From Heterohyrax brucei (taxonomy: Eukaryota; Chordata; Mammalia; Hyracoidea; Procaviidae): a stretch of DNA of 64,000 nucleotides. A model generated the notes under the pieces. The model saw nothing but the letters and a program-made list of their open reading frames with translations, did not search any database and was not told the DNA's origin. This document shows, piece by piece, positions 44,829 through 57,520 of the stretch; the first letter of the stretch is position 1; every line of letters begins with the position of its first letter. The position numbers and the translations under genes are program-made. The stretch lies in contig CM053142.1 of assembly GCA_028571685.1 (NCBI GenBank), positions 197,276,796 through 197,340,795 on the forward strand, given 5' to 3'.

Positions 44829-45722
44829 TGTTATAGATTGAATTGTGTCCCCCAAAATACACGTCAGCTCGGGTGGTCATGTTTCCCAGTATTGTCCTCC
44901 ATTCTGTGATTCATTTAATTTTCCTCAGTGCTGTAAATCCTAATCTCTACCTCCAGTTAACCAGGCAAGATTGTTGTTGCTGTTGTTGTTGTTGTTGTTG
45001 TGAGGTGCAGCTGAGTTGGTTCCAGCCAGTGGTAACCCTGTATACAACAGGATGAAACCCTGCCCTGCCCCGTCTCACAACGACTGTTACACTGGAGCTC
45101 ATCATCAAAGCCACCAGGTCAATCCACTTTATTGAGGGTTTCCTTTTCTGCTGACCCCCAAGTTCACCAAGTGTGATGTCCTTCTCTAGGGACTGATTCC
45201 TCCTGACAACACATCCAAAATACGTGAGAGGTAATCTCTCCATCCTTGCCTCTACTGAGCACTGGTCATACTTCTTGCAAGATAGATTTGCTCTTTCTTT
45301 TGACAGCCCATGATATGTTCAATACTAAATTACATTATTTCAAAGAGAATTAAGGTGAAAGTGTAACCTCCTTGCGCGGGTATCATCCCTAATCCAACGT
45401 AAAGTGAGTTTTCCTAGGGTATAACCTGAACCACCTTTTAAGAGAGAGAAAACGAAAGGGATGCTAGCAAAGACTGGTGGACTTCACACCATCAAGAAAG
45501 CAGCACCAGGAGCACAAGGCATCCTTTGGACTCCAGGTCCCTGCACCTGAGAAGCTTGATGATAATGACTTTACTTCAGAGCCAGCAGAAAAAACCTTCA
45601 CCTTGAAACGACACTCCAAATTTGGAGTTCTAGCCTCCTAGACTGTCAGAGAACAAGGCTCTGTTTGTTAAAGCCATCTACTTGTGGCATTTCTGTTACA
45701 GCAGCACTAAATGACAGAGACA
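44829..45722 (+). mobile_element. MaLR-type LTR split by an RTE
   Basis: The 5' part is 44829-44970 (TGTTATAGATTGAATTGTG). The 3' part runs from about 45400 ('gagagagaaaacgaaaggg') to 'gcactaaatgacagagaca'. The RTE at 44971 lies between. A short RTE/SINE terminal scrap follows at 45723-45765. Confidence 0.78.
44971..45345 (-). mobile_element. RTE 3' fragment inserted in LTR
   Basis: Long (GTT)n tail (44971-45001), then the 3' UTR in reverse to 'ccatgatatgttcaatac'. The minus-strand frame 44947-45243 is RTE C-terminus remnant plus tail. Confidence 0.9.
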
Positions 45723-45783
45723 GTCACCACAAGTCAGAACCAACTCCACAACAACTAACAGCAATGTACTTTCCATAGAGAGG

Positions 45784-46729
45784 TGTTATGCATTGAATCG
45801 TGTCCCCCAAAATTATACGTCAACTTGGCTAGGTCGTTAGTCCCGGTATTTTGTTACTGTTCACCATGTCATCACCTGACATTGTCCTAGTTATCTAGTG
45901 TTTCTGTAACAGAAACACCACAAGTGAACATGTTTAACAGCTCCAGGGGAAGGGTTCATTGTCCGCTGTGAAAGCAGGCCCTAGTCATCCATCTTCCCCT
46001 GGACCAGGAGCGTCTCTGTGTAGGAACCTCAGGTCCAAAGGATGCACTCTTTGCCCAGCACTGGCTTCTTGGTGGTACAAAGTCCCCACTCTCTAGTGGC
46101 TTCTCTTTCCTTTTATAGCTTATCAGATAAAAGGTGATGTAGGCCACACTCTAAGGAAACTCCCTGTGCAGTGGCTCAGGGATCTGACCTTAGTAAAGGT
46201 GTCACAATCCCACCCGAATCCTCTTTAACATAAAACAGCAATCACAAAATGGAGGACAACCACACAACATTGGGAATCATGGCCTAACCAAGTTGATAAA
46301 TATTTTTGGATGACGCAGTTCAATCCACTACAGATGTCATTTTCCTATGTGTTGTAGAATCTACCTCTAGATCTTAATGAGGCAGGACCCAATCTACAAG
46401 ATTCAATTGCATCTTGAGTCGATCTGTTTTGAGATATAAAAGAGAGAAGTGAGCGGAGGGATGAGGGACCCTGTACCACAAGGAAAGAATCTCCGGGAGC
46501 GCAGTGTACCTTCTGGACCAGGGGTCTGTGCATGGAGAGAAGCTCTTTCGCCAGGGGAAGATTGGTGACAAAGATATTCCTCCAGAACTAGCAGAGAAAG
46601 AAAGCCCTCCACTGGAGTTGGCACTCTGGAGTCAGATGTTTAGCCTCCTACACCTTCAGGGAACAGATTTAAGTTCATTACAGCCACTCCCTTGTATCTC
46701 TACTACAGTATCACTAAGTAAGTAAGACA
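45784..46729 (+). mobile_element. MaLR-type LTR containing a second, inverted MaLR LTR
   Basis: The outer LTR starts TGTTATGCATTGAATCG at 45784, stops at 45882 and resumes at 46333 ('gatgtcattttcctatgtg'), ending 'taagtaagaca' at 46729. The inserted LTR separates two consecutive parts of the same consensus. Confidence 0.82.
45883..46332 (-). mobile_element. Inverted MaLR LTR nested in a MaLR LTR
   Basis: From TGTCCTAGTTATCTAG to 'cagttcaatccactaca', 450 bp. Five bases on each side (gacat / gatgt) are similar but not identical, compatible with an aged target-site duplication. Confidence 0.82.
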
Positions 46730-47449
46730 AGACTTGTGTCCCTTTCTTTTTCTTCTGTCTTTTATAGGAGGAAAGAAAAGGAGACTGGGGCATGTGATCT
46801 GGGAATGGTGCTGCATGTCTGTCCCTTTCGTCCTCACATGGGGGTCACATGGCTGCCATAACCTCAGAATTCAGTCGGCAGCAGTCACAGAAGTGGGGCC
46901 TCAGTGGGATATCTTCCAGCCAAATCTGCTCTGTGAGTTGATGTATCAAATCATTAGTCTCTGCCAGCTACTAACATTTAAGCCTTACAATTTGCTTCTC
47001 CTTTGTTTACCATCTCAGTTTGAATTGAAGGCCTTGAAATATTTAACAGCATTGATTCTGCATTCCTGCAACATTATTAACAGGGAACAAAAAGTTATTT
47101 CATAACCTCATTTTGTCAGTTGCCAAAAGGACTCATGGGACACAGAGAATATGATGTTAAGCATTCACAGTATAACAGATCGCAGATCCTTTCAACACTT
47201 TCAGCTAAACAGTCTACTGAATAATTGAGTATATGTAATATCAATCCGCTTGAAAGTCCTTTTCTCAAGCCATGGGAGCAGTAGTGATCCTTGTTGCTGA
47301 CGTGTGCCTCCACCAAAATGCTCATGTTCATGGGGCACTTAAGCAGAATCTTCATGAGTAGAGAGGAGGTGGAAATGTCAGGGAAAGTTTTTGAAAAGAA
47401 AGTGAAGTCTGTTACTTAGAACTGAACCTATAGGTTTCAGAGATGTGTG
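46730..47449. other. Repeat-poor stretch, possible conserved non-coding DNA
   Basis: No repeat recognised. 46890-47390 has balanced composition. Open frames (46734-47105 +; 47116-47355 -) show no domain. Confidence 0.35.
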
Positions 47450-48749
47450 GTCTCTATGGACTAGAAGAGATCCATATTTATGCCTACTTCAAAGAAATGG
47501 GATGCAACAGCATATGAGAATTATTATTAAACAATATCAGCAATAGCAGACATAAGTAATCTGTACTGAAGATCGGAGGAAAGTGGTTCCAGCACTACAT
47601 CTACAGGGAGTGCCAGATGGCCAGCTGGATTCAGGAGGTGATTTGGAACCAGGAGATCATTGCTGTCAGATGGATCTTGGGTAGAAGCAGGGAATACCAG
47701 AGGATGTTTACCTGTGTTGTATCAACTGTACAAAGCCATTCGACTGTGTGAAACACAACGAACCATGGATAATGTTGTGAAAAATGGGAATTTCAGAAAA
47801 CTTAATTGTGCTTGTGAAGAATACGTATGCAGATTAAGAGGCAACCCTTGGAACAGAACAGGGGGATTTTGTGTAGTTTAAAGTCAGAAATGCTGAGCAA
47901 ATAATCTGAGCAGCTGGATTATACAAAGAAGAACGAGGCATCAGGATTGGAGGATGATTCGTTAACAACCTGTGTTATGCAGATGACACCATCTTACTTG
48001 TTGGAAATGAAGAAGATTTGAGACACTTATAAATAAAGATCAAGGACCATAGCGTTCAGTATGGGTTGCACCTCAACATCAGAAAAGCAAAAATCCTCAC
48101 AGCTGGACCAGTAAGCAACATTGTTATAAATGGAGAAAGGATTGAGGTTATCAAGGATTTCTTTTTACTTGGGTCCACAATCAACACCCAGCGAAGTAGC
48201 AGTCAGGAAATGAAAAGACACATTGCATTGGGAAAATCTGCTGCAAATGACCTCTTCAAAGTATTCAAAAGTAAGGGTGTCACAAGACTAAAATGTGCCT
48301 GACCCAAGCCATCATATTTTCAGTTGCATCATATGCATGTAAAAGCTGGACCATGAACACAGAAGTCAGAAGAAGTGATGCCTTTGAATTGTGGTGTTGG
48401 AGAAGAATGTTGAATGTACCATGGACCGCCAAAAGAACAAACAGGTCTGTTCTGGAAGAAGTACAACCAGAGTGCTTCTTGGAAGCAAAGACAGCAAGAC
48501 TGCATCTTACATAGTTTGGACACGCTGTCAGGAATGATCAGTCCCTGGAGAAGGACATTCCGCTCGGTAGAGTGGAGGATCAGTAAACCAGAAGAAGACC
48601 CTGGAGCAGACGGATGGACACAGTGGCTGCAACAACGAACTTAAGCATAGAAACGACTGTGGACATGGCACAAGACTGGGCAATGTTTTGTTCTGTTGTT
48701 TGTAGGGTCGCTGTGAGTCAGAATCGACTTGACAACACCTAACAACAAA
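47450..48749 (+). mobile_element. RTE-clade LINE, 5'-truncated, YADD retained
   Basis: It starts in the RT domain ('gaagagatccatatttatgcc') and runs to 'gacaacacctaacaacaaa'. The catalytic box near 47973 still reads YADDT. Stops and frameshifts elsewhere disable it. It abuts another RTE fragment at 48750 with no spacer. Confidence 0.93.
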
Positions 48750-49650
48750 GTCAGGAAAGTTGTATGTCAGAGTTATATTCTTTCACCATACTTACTTAAT
48801 TTGTATGCTGAGTAAACAATCCAAGAAACTGGAGTATACGAAGAAGAACAGGGAACAGGGCATCAGGTTTAGAAGAAGACTCATTAGCAGTCTATGAAAT
48901 GCAAATGATGCAACCTTGTTTGCTGAAAATGAAGAGGACACAAAGCATTTACTACTAATAAAGTTGAAAGGCCACAGTCTTTGATACAGATTAGACCTCA
49001 ACACCAAGAAAACAAAATTCCTCACAACTGGACTAAAAGCAACATCATGATAAATGAAGAAGAGATGAAACTGTCAAGGATTTTCTTTTACTGGAATCCA
49101 CAACCAACATCCACGGAAGCATAAGTCAAGAAATAGAAATCAAAAGACCTGTTTAAATTGTTGAAGAGCAAAGATGTCACTCTGAAGAACAACGCGTGCC
49201 TGACCCAAACCATAGTGTTTTCAATAGCTTCATATGCATGCGAAAGCTGAAAAAGGAACAAGGAAATCCTGAGAACAGCTGATACTTTGCATTATGGTGC
49301 TGGCAAAGAATGCCAACCATAGAGCGAAATGCAAAAAGAGTGAACAAACCTGTCTTGGAAGAAGCACAACCAGAGTACTCCTCCGAAGCAAAGATGGTGA
49401 GACCGCTTCTCATATACCCTAGATATTTCCGCAGCAGGGACCACTTTCTGGGGAAGGTCATCATGCTTGGTAAAGCAGAGGGTCCATGAAAGGGAGGGAG
49501 ACCCCCAAAGAGAATGAGTGACACTGTCTGCAACAACGGGCTGCAGCATGACAAGAACTGCAGAGCGGCACAAGGCTGGCAACGTTTCCTTGTGTTGTGC
49601 ACAGGGTCGCTGGCAGTCAGAGTGACTGAACAACACCTAACAACACCAAC
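48750..49650 (+). mobile_element. RTE 3' fragment
   Basis: It begins directly after the previous tail with 'gtcaggaaagttgtatgtcag', runs through the mutated catalytic box (NANDAT near 48898) and ends 'gaacaacacctaacaacacc'. Confidence 0.9.
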
Positions 49651-49844
49651 AGTCTCAGTCAGCGCAGTAAAACGCAAGCCCCAGACCACATACTTGAAAT
49701 GAGCAAGGCCTAATCAACGACAATTGTCCTTGAGTCACCTGTGCTTGGATTGTGTGACAGGTACCTCAAGACTGACATATACAACTCAATGTACTGTCTT
49801 TCTCTTCCTGGTTTTCCTACCCATTTATTAGGCACTACAAATAC

Positions 49845-50745
49845 TGCTGTGTTTTACTGATTATGCAAAGGCATTCTACTGTGTGGAATGTAACAGTTGT
49901 GGATAACATGGCAAAAAAATGGGAATTCTAGAATACTTAATTGTTCCCATGAGGAACCTGTAGGTAAATCAAGAGGCAGTTGTTCAGATAGAACAAGGAG
50001 ATACTGAGTGGTTTAAAATCAGCACCGTACCTACTCAATCTTTATGCTGAGAAAATAACCTGAGAAGCTAGACTATATGAAGAAGTATGGGCATCAGGTG
50101 GAGGAAATCTCATGAATAACCTGCGTGATGCAGATGACACAACCTTGCTCGCTGAGAGTGAAGACAACTTGAAGCACTTACTGATGAAAATCGAAGACCA
50201 CAGCCTTCAGTACGGATTGCATCTCAAAGAAAACAAAAGGCCTGACAACCGGACCAATAAGCAATAGACACATTGCATTAGCCAGATCTCCTGCAAAAGA
50301 CTTCTTTACAGTCTAAAAAGTCAAGATATCATTTTGAAGACTAAGGTGCCCCTGACCCAAGCCATTGTGTTTTCGATTGACACAAATACATGCAAAAGCC
50401 GGACAACTTCAAGAAAGACCAAAGAAAAACTGACACCTTTGAATTACAGTGTTGGCAAAGGACATTGACTGTCCCATGGACTGACAAAGGAATAAACAAG
50501 TCTACCTTGGAAAGAGTACAGGTGGAGTGTTCCTTAAAAACAAGGATGGAGAGACTTTGTGTTACAAACTTTGGACGTGTTCTCAAGAGGGACCACTACT
50601 TGGAGAAGGACATCGTGCTAAAGTAGAGGGTCAGTGACAAAGTGACCAACACAGCGGCTGCAACAACGGACTCTCGTGTAACAACAGTCGTGGGTGGCAC
50701 GTGACTCAGCAGTGTTCGGGGTAGCTGTGAGTCGGAAGCCACCCA
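49845..50745 (+). mobile_element. RTE 3' fragment
   Basis: It starts 'tgctgtgttttactgattatg' (RT FIDYAKAF region), continues through DADDT near 50133 and ends 'gtgagtcggaagccacc' with the tail lost. It is the third + strand RTE piece in a row. Confidence 0.88.
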
Positions 50746-50774
50746 CTGTACCAAAGAACAGTTGTGTCAACCAT

Positions 50775-52600
50775 CGTGTTTCTTTCACTGCTGGTGTTTG
50801 GCCATACAGTTTGTAAATGTTTATTTTTCTGGAAGCGTCTGGATGAACTTTTATTTTCAAAAATATTTTTCACTAAATATAAAATTCTTGACTGGCAGTT
50901 ACTTATCTTATCTCTTAGCACTTTAAATAACTCATTCCAGTGTCTTCTTTCTTGTATTGTTTCTGTTGAAAGGTTGTTTGTTGGTTTCTTTCCTGTTCCT
51001 TTGAAAGAGAGGTATTTTTCCTCTGGCTACTTCTGAAATATCCTTCTTTGTTTATGATTCCTTTCGGTTTGACTAGGATGTTCCCTGATACTGTTTTCTT
51101 TGTATTCATCTTAGTGTTCATATGCTTCCTGAACTTGTACCTAGCTGTCTTTTGACATTTTTTTAAACATTTCTGCCTAATATACTTTCACACATTGTTT
51201 CCCTTTTTAATCTTCTGTTTTCTGGGACTTCAAATGTGTATGTTTTGCACATGTGTTTCTTATTCTTCTCCGTGTCTTTTTATCCCTTTTCACTCTTTGC
51301 TTCAGTGTAATTGTTCTGTACTGCCTTATCTCACATGACAAGCACTCTCTCTATTTCCATGTCTAATGAGCTGATAAAGCATTGATTATATTCATACTAA
51401 TATTTATTATATTTTTCAGCTGGAGAATTTTTAACTGACTATTTTTAATAAATTCCTAGTTCTCTGGTGGATTTCTCCACCATTTTCCCTATTTTCTTGT
51501 ATTATTTGTATATCTTATTAAATGATTTCTCATCACAGTTCCACTAAATTTTACTTATTTTAACTTGTTTCTTCTGTGACTTTGATTCTAATGCTGCTTT
51601 TTTTCTTTGTTTTCAGCCATTTATGTTATTTAATACACCTGGTGACTTTTGTTTGAGAGCAGGACACTGAGAGTCTTGGTAACGTTGACTTCTTCATGAA
51701 TGTGCCTAGCTTTATTTGGGGGAGGCAGGTAGGCTGGTGGCAGACCAGCTTAATCCAGTGAATTTAGGACTGAGAAGAGGCAGAGCTTTCATGTTTGTGA
51801 TGACTCTTCTCTCCCTGGTGCCTGCTTAACCCTGTGGAGCTAGTCTTTGTAATCCAATCTAAAACCCCGGTGTGCTTATCAGAAACCATCTGTCCTGGGA
51901 GGCTCGGTGATGCAATTTTTGTCCCCCAGTCCTGTGAAAGTGTCAATAGCTTTATGAAATTTCTTAAGCTTTTTGTTTGGTGCTTTCTGCTCTGAATCTC
52001 AGTCTTGGGCCATTGCTTTTGAATCAGAAAATGCCTGGACAGAAGAGGCAGGAGCACCGGTTGGTGTCACCCTTCTCTGCTCCCCTTCTCACTAGCGTCT
52101 CACCCCTGCTACTCCTCTGGTGCTTTTCCAGTGCTTTTCTGGGAATAACTGGTCCGTGATAAGCTAGTCTGTCATTGCTGGGAACAGAGCTGTGCACTAC
52201 TACTGTGAATTGTTAATTAAACAGGTTTAAAAAAACTAAGTTGTCATTTAAACTATACATTTATCTGATTACTTGGAAAGTTAAACAGTTTTTCTACAAA
52301 TTGCTTATTTACTGTATTTTTTTATCTGAGAATTGTTTACTTGTGTTTCATGAGCAGTTATTCTTTGTGCTGGGTATACCATTTATTTATTGCAGCTAAT
52401 AGTCCTTAGTTATTTCAAATGCTTCCTCAATTTGCTTTTTGCTTTTGGTTTATAGTATTTTTATACATAGAGGAATATATTTGATTGTAACCTGTTATAA
52501 CCTTTGCTCTTTGGAACACACCTGTTTTGTGGTGTATGTGTGTGCCTGCGCATGGAGAGTTGATACAGTCTATGAGGTCTTCCTGAAAATTATTGGTATC
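50775..52600 (-). mobile_element. L1-related DNA, antisense
   Basis: T-rich plus strand with the reverse of an old L1-type region: 'ttttcactaaatataaaattcttgac' (split), 'cattccagtgtcttctttc', 'tttgtattcatcttagtgttc', 'tctgggacttcaaatgtgtatg'. No open frame. Family level uncertain (L1M/HAL1-like). Confidence 0.5.
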
Positions 52601-52607
52601 AGTGGAA

Positions 52608-52774
52608 GGGAAACCCCAGTGCCATGGTGGTTAAGTGCTGTGGCTGCTAAACAAAAGGTCAGCAGTTTGAATCCACCAGATGCTCCTTGGACGTTCTGTG
52701 GGGCAGTTTGACTCTGTCTTATAGGGTGGTTGTGAGTCAGAATGAACTCCACAGCAAAGAGTTTGGGGTTGTTT
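52608..52774 (+). mobile_element. AfroSINE
   Basis: 'ggaaaccccagtgccatgg' to 'gtgagtcagaatgaactcc' followed by 'gagtttggggttgttttc'. Complete. Confidence 0.92.
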
Positions 52775-53121
52775 TCAGTGGAAGAGAATGCCTTGAAATA
52801 GAGCTTACAATAACTAATTTCTTTAATTTAAAGTCATGCTATTCCCCTCGTAAGAACTAGAGAAAGAAGTCTTACATAGAAGGATGAGAGAAATAAACCT
52901 ATTGTGGTACAGAGGTTGGAAGATGCAAACTTTTGTATTTGGCCAGTAGTTGGTTGATTGAATATTTTCCAATTTATAAAGTATCCAAACTCAATTTTTG
53001 TTTGTTTAAAATTGGGGGGAAGGAAGTTGGGAAACAAACATCTTAATGAAATAAAATCGGAGCAACAACCACTTTCACACAATTAGTCCTCCCACAGCCC
53101 TTGTGTTACACTGATTCAGAT
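52775..53121. other. Unassigned DNA
   Basis: No repeat or gene recognised. Confidence 0.5.
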
Positions 53122-53272
53122 AAGCTTGCTGCCACCGAGTCCACTCCGATTTGCAAGAACCTTGTAGGACAGAGTAAAACATTATGGCCTTCAAGGTGCA
53201 ACTGCTGGATTCAAACCACCGCTGTTCTGTTTAGTAGCCAACCTCTTAGCCACTGAGCCACCAAGCCTCTGC
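53122..53272 (-). mobile_element. AfroSINE
   Basis: 'gcttgctgccaccgagtcc' to 'cttagccactgagccaccaag' on the plus strand. Diverged but complete. Confidence 0.82.
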
Positions 53273-54595
53273 CTACTCAGACAGCTTCATTTTAAAATGC
53301 AGACTTTGCCATGATCCCACTTGATGGCACTTGGCTTGGCTTGGCTTGCCCATGAGCCCCAGAAATCCCTTTCTCCTTCACTGGAGGCATTCATGGGACT
53401 CACTAAACTGGTACCTTCCCAGCATAAGCTCTGATAGTTAGCAAAAGGCATCTCAAAGTTGTGATTTTTTTTTCCACCTATGTATTGGACTCAGTGATCA
53501 TGGCTGGGAATGGAGTGAGGTCCCTGGTATATTAGACACCCTGTCTGTCTGGGCAGAAAAGCCTCCGTGTTTACTTATTGAGGGCAACGGGCCCAGAAGA
53601 GGTAGAATCCCCGCCCTCCCACCTGTATTTCTTCCCAAGGAAGGATAATTTCATTACTGGGGAAAACGGCCTCCTGGCCTGTGTGGTGTGTGGTGGCTAC
53701 AGGAACAGTGATTGCTCTTAGGCTGCTGTTTGCTGGTTACCAGTTACTGGAGGAGTCAAGAAGTTTGTGATGGGCCTGAAAATGTCATTGAAGCCAGCCT
53801 GATGTGACTAGCTACCTAGCTCTGTTAACGCCCCCCACTCGATTTTTGTCAAAAGAAGTGGGGGCACCCTTCCTCCTCCCCCACATTGTTGTATGTCGCA
53901 CTGGTGAGAGCTGACCTGTCCCCACTTCACTCACCCACTCTTCGATTGCCACACAGCGCTTGACAGCTATAATTTCATTAGCTCAATGGATTCTCCACCC
54001 CTTAAAAGAAAATGAAATCTAGCAACTTCAGAATTTGCTACTTTGGGGTTGATATACCTTGCTGATAAGAACAAGGTTAATTGTAAATGACGGCAGCATG
54101 TTGACTTCCTCATCCGTTTTTCTCATCATCAAAGATAATCGCAAAGGAAGCTGTTAAAGGAAATTCCTAACACAGCCAGTGAAACACAGACGCATCCAAA
54201 AAGCACACAAAATGCAGTGGAGTTGGAAAACAGCCAACATCCAAGCTGCTAATTAGGGGCAAATGTGTGTCACTCACTTAGCTTAGGAATGGGCATGCAG
54301 GGTGATCTTAATCCAAGCAGAAATGCTTGCTTTTTGGTTGTTTTCTTTGTTTTCCTGATTAGGGTCACCAAACCAATGACTATCATACCATTCAAGGTCA
54401 ATGGACACTCTTTAGTCTTAGTCCCACATGGCTTTTCAGGAATGTTTCTCAGAGCAAACACCTCCCTTACCTCCTGAGACATGCTCTTTTCTTGGACTTA
54501 ATGACATTAAAGTCATAGGGTTTGTCTTCTGTCACGTGAGCTGCTACTTTCTGTCTTCTTCACTGAAATCCCTCCTCTAAGTGCGTCTCTTTTGG
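53273..54595. other. Repeat-poor stretch, possible conserved non-coding DNA
   Basis: The longest piece without recognisable repeats up to this point. 53890-54300 contains ATTA/TAAT cores in otherwise complex sequence (tttcattagc near 53975, gttaattgtaaatgac near 54077, gctaattagg near 54249). There is also a CTTGG repeat (cttggcttggcttgg, 53331-53345). No coding frame of note. Confidence 0.4.
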
Positions 54596-54966
54596 TCGGT
54601 AGGTGCTGTCAGGTCAGCTCCAACTCACGGTGACCCATGGGTGCCAGAACAAAACCTGCCTGCTCCTGGGCCATCTCACACCCATTGGTACTACTGAGTC
54701 CACTGTCGAAGCTGCTGTGTCAGGCTGTCTCATGGAGGGTTTCCCTAGATTTGGCAGATCTCTGCTTCACCAACTGCAACGTGTTTTTCTAGTGATTGCT
54801 TTCTCCCGGTGCCATGTCCGAAGCAAGTGAGTCAAAGTCTCAGCATCCTCACTTCTAAGGTGCAGTCTGGCTGTACTTCCTCCAAGACAGACTTATTTGT
54901 TCTTCTGGCAGGCCCTGGCATAGTCTATCCGTAGCCTTTAAATATGAGAGTCCTTCGAAGTCCGGT
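54596..54966 (-). mobile_element. RTE 3' fragment, diverged
   Basis: 'gtaggtgctgtcaggtcagc' to 'gagagtccttcgaagtccgg'. It is the oldest-looking RTE copy here, with many substitutions and no (gtt)n tail left. Confidence 0.75.
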
Positions 54967-55439
54967 CTTATCAGGGCTTTGGTAGGACACAGAGCATGTA
55001 CTCAAAGAAAGAAATTTAGAAGAGTAGAATGAAGTCCCTATGTTCCAAGGGGTGGGCAGGTTTAAGGGAAGTCTTAGGACTGAGGGAGCCTCGGGGCCAG
55101 CAGCAGCAGGGAGACTTGACCCAGCCAACCTCCAGAGGTAGAAAGTGGCTATAGACTGGGGAAGGCTGCCTACCTGGAGTCACGGCTTTGATGGGAGATG
55201 CAGCCCCAGCCTCCACCACAGCAGTAGGAGGAAGACTGAAGAACAAGCCCCCGGCTCTCCCCTTCCTCTTTGACACTGGCGCATCTCACAGGATTAACCT
55301 AGCTGGAATCTAGACGGTAAGGAGCCGCAAGAGCGAGCCTCTGAGAAGAGCAGCTGTCCAGGCCGGGAGCAGGACCGGTCTGGATGGCAGAAAATGTACA
55401 GCCACATTCCTCCTTTCCTGTCTACTCCTTCAGTAATTC
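54967..55439. other. Unassigned DNA
   Basis: GC-richer than the surroundings; no gene or repeat identified. Confidence 0.5.
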
Positions 55440-55912
55440 ATTCTCACTCAGTAGCTTCAATCTTTTCTAAACACTGTTATGCTGTAAATTCCCAGACCAA
55501 TCTATTCTCTGAGTGCCAGACCCTTCCCATATGGAACCTCCAAAATCCAGGGACACATCACAGTCACCACGGCCAAACTAACTCCCTGCTGCTTCTCAGA
55601 CACGTAACTCTCTGTGTTGGCGTCACCTCCAGATACAGCACCATCCAGCCAGTTGGCAACATCTGAAACCGGGTCTCAAGTCTTCGCTCTTTATCACCCC
55701 ATCTTCTCCAGCAGCTTCTTGAACTCCTGAAAGCCTCCTGGATCCATTAGCTATCTCTCCTCTTCTATCTTCTTTGAATTCTCATCTCCCATTCAAGCCA
55801 CCGCAATAGCCTGCCTCCACTCTTGCCCCTTAAATACATCATTCACACAGCAGCTCAAGGGATGTGCTTAAACTTCAAACTGGGTCATATCACTTATCCA
55901 TCAAAAAACTAC
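55440..55912 (+). mobile_element. L2 LINE fragment (CR1 clade)
   Basis: 'gccaccgcaatagcctgcc', 'tccactcttgccccttaaat', 'tcacacagcagctcaaggg' and 'actgggtcatatcactta' match the order of the RT-encoding 3' part of mammalian L2 (LDYCN-type region). Heavily decayed, as expected for L2. Confidence 0.68.
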
Positions 55913-56285
55913 TCAGTGCTGCTGGAATAAAAACACCATAAGTGGATGGCTTTAAAGAACAGAAATGTATTTTCTCATGCTTGTGGAAGCTGAAAGTTCA
56001 AATCAAGGTCACAGCAGTACTGATGCTTCCCTTGTCAGTTATCCAGGGTAAGCTTTGGTTTCTTGGCTTGTAGACAGTCCCCACGTGGCAACCACTGTAG
56101 AAGTCCCTGTCTCCAGCCTGTTCATTTTATGAATCAGAAGTGATAGGATTTAGAACCCACCCTATTAGGGTATGCGCTATTTAACATAGCAAAGAAAAGT
56201 CTATTTGTAAAGATTTTATTTACAGATTTAGGGGCCAGAATTTTGCTCATAATTTTGGGAAGGGACACAGTTTAATCCCAAATGG
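55913..56285 (-). mobile_element. MLT1/MaLR-type LTR, antisense
   Basis: 'tgctgctggaataaaaacacc', 'aaatgtattttctcatgc', 'ttggcttgtagacagtccc', ending 'gacacagtttaatcccaa'. Confidence 0.65.
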
Positions 56286-57520
56286 GGTCCCTTTCCGGGT
56301 CCTCAGTATGTTTGTAACCTCATGGAATCTGGAGCCACCAGTTCCCCCAAGATACTGCATCTTTCTTTGACTCTCTACCTCAACTGCTGAGAGGGAACAT
56401 GCAAGTGACACCTCCCAAGGGAGGCCCCTCGTAGGTTTGCTTGTTGGGGGTGTTGACCGCACTTCCCTTTGAAACACCAGACAAAGCTCTAATCAGTTAA
56501 ATAGGCACCCACTCACTGAATAGACTGTTTTTCATGCTAATGTGGGTCTTCTAAGTCTTGCCCAGTGCTGCGTTCTGAACACCTGCTGTGCCCTGGGCTC
56601 CAGCGAAGACTCACAAGCCTTACTCGTGCTGCATTCCAAGGAGCTGCTGTGTGAGGTGGGCTCCCTGAATGCTTATGAGACTTACCCTTTGCTTCAGTCT
56701 TACAATCTTCCCTGTGATGTCAGCTCGGTGAATACTTGTCAACTAAACAAATGGTCCCTTTGCCATCTAAAAACACAGCTCTGGCAGTGTCAAGAGTGTG
56801 GTGATAACTATACTCTGTCACATTTTTTGTAAAAGGCTGATGAAAGAAAATGCCCACCCACATGGCTAAGCCAGCCCTCCACGGCCAAGCGAGGCATGGA
56901 AAGAATGTGTGAATATTGGAGACATAAAATCGTGATTTGGGGATCAAGCTCTGTAAAGCTGAGAGGCTGAGCCAACTTTCAATTAGGAATTGTTCCTGTA
57001 TGGGCTCCAGCCATCTCCTCTGGGCAGATGGAGACCGGGGCTGGCAAGCGCTAATTCACATGGAACCCGTTGACTCCCATCTGGAGGGTTCGCCCCACCA
57101 GACTCTCTCTCTCATCAGCTCTCTACTCCACACAGGCGAGCAGTAGCCCCTAATTACTCTTCTATTAAAGTGAACGTCCCTGAATTCCAATTAACCAGGT
57201 CACCACAGCTGTGCAGGCACAGTTACAGGCCTCTCAGCCAAGTGCCAGAGCCGAGATATTTCATATTTTCTCATTCTCAGGGGAGGCGTCACAGAGACTG
57301 TCAAAGTGCTTGTTGGAGGAAGCTGAAAGGCAGTCCACACCACCTGATTCTATGCCAACAGTGGTGACAAAGGACTTCCTGACTCACCTGCAGGGAGCAG
57401 TCCCCAGGCCAAGCATGGCTCTCCTGCCAGGTTATACAAAGAGTCCATACATAAGAGCAACTCTTGCCCATCAAATGAGGATCCTGAGTCACCCCAGAAC
57501 TGAAGAAAGCAGGGGATTTC
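56286..57520. other. Repeat-poor stretch, possible conserved non-coding DNA
   Basis: No recognisable repeats. 56840-57340 is complex sequence with several homeodomain-like cores (caattaggaattg near 56979, gctaattcac near 57050, TAATTA at 57151, ccaattaacc near 57188). The 96-codon + frame at 56542-56832 has no recognisable domain. Confidence 0.4.
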
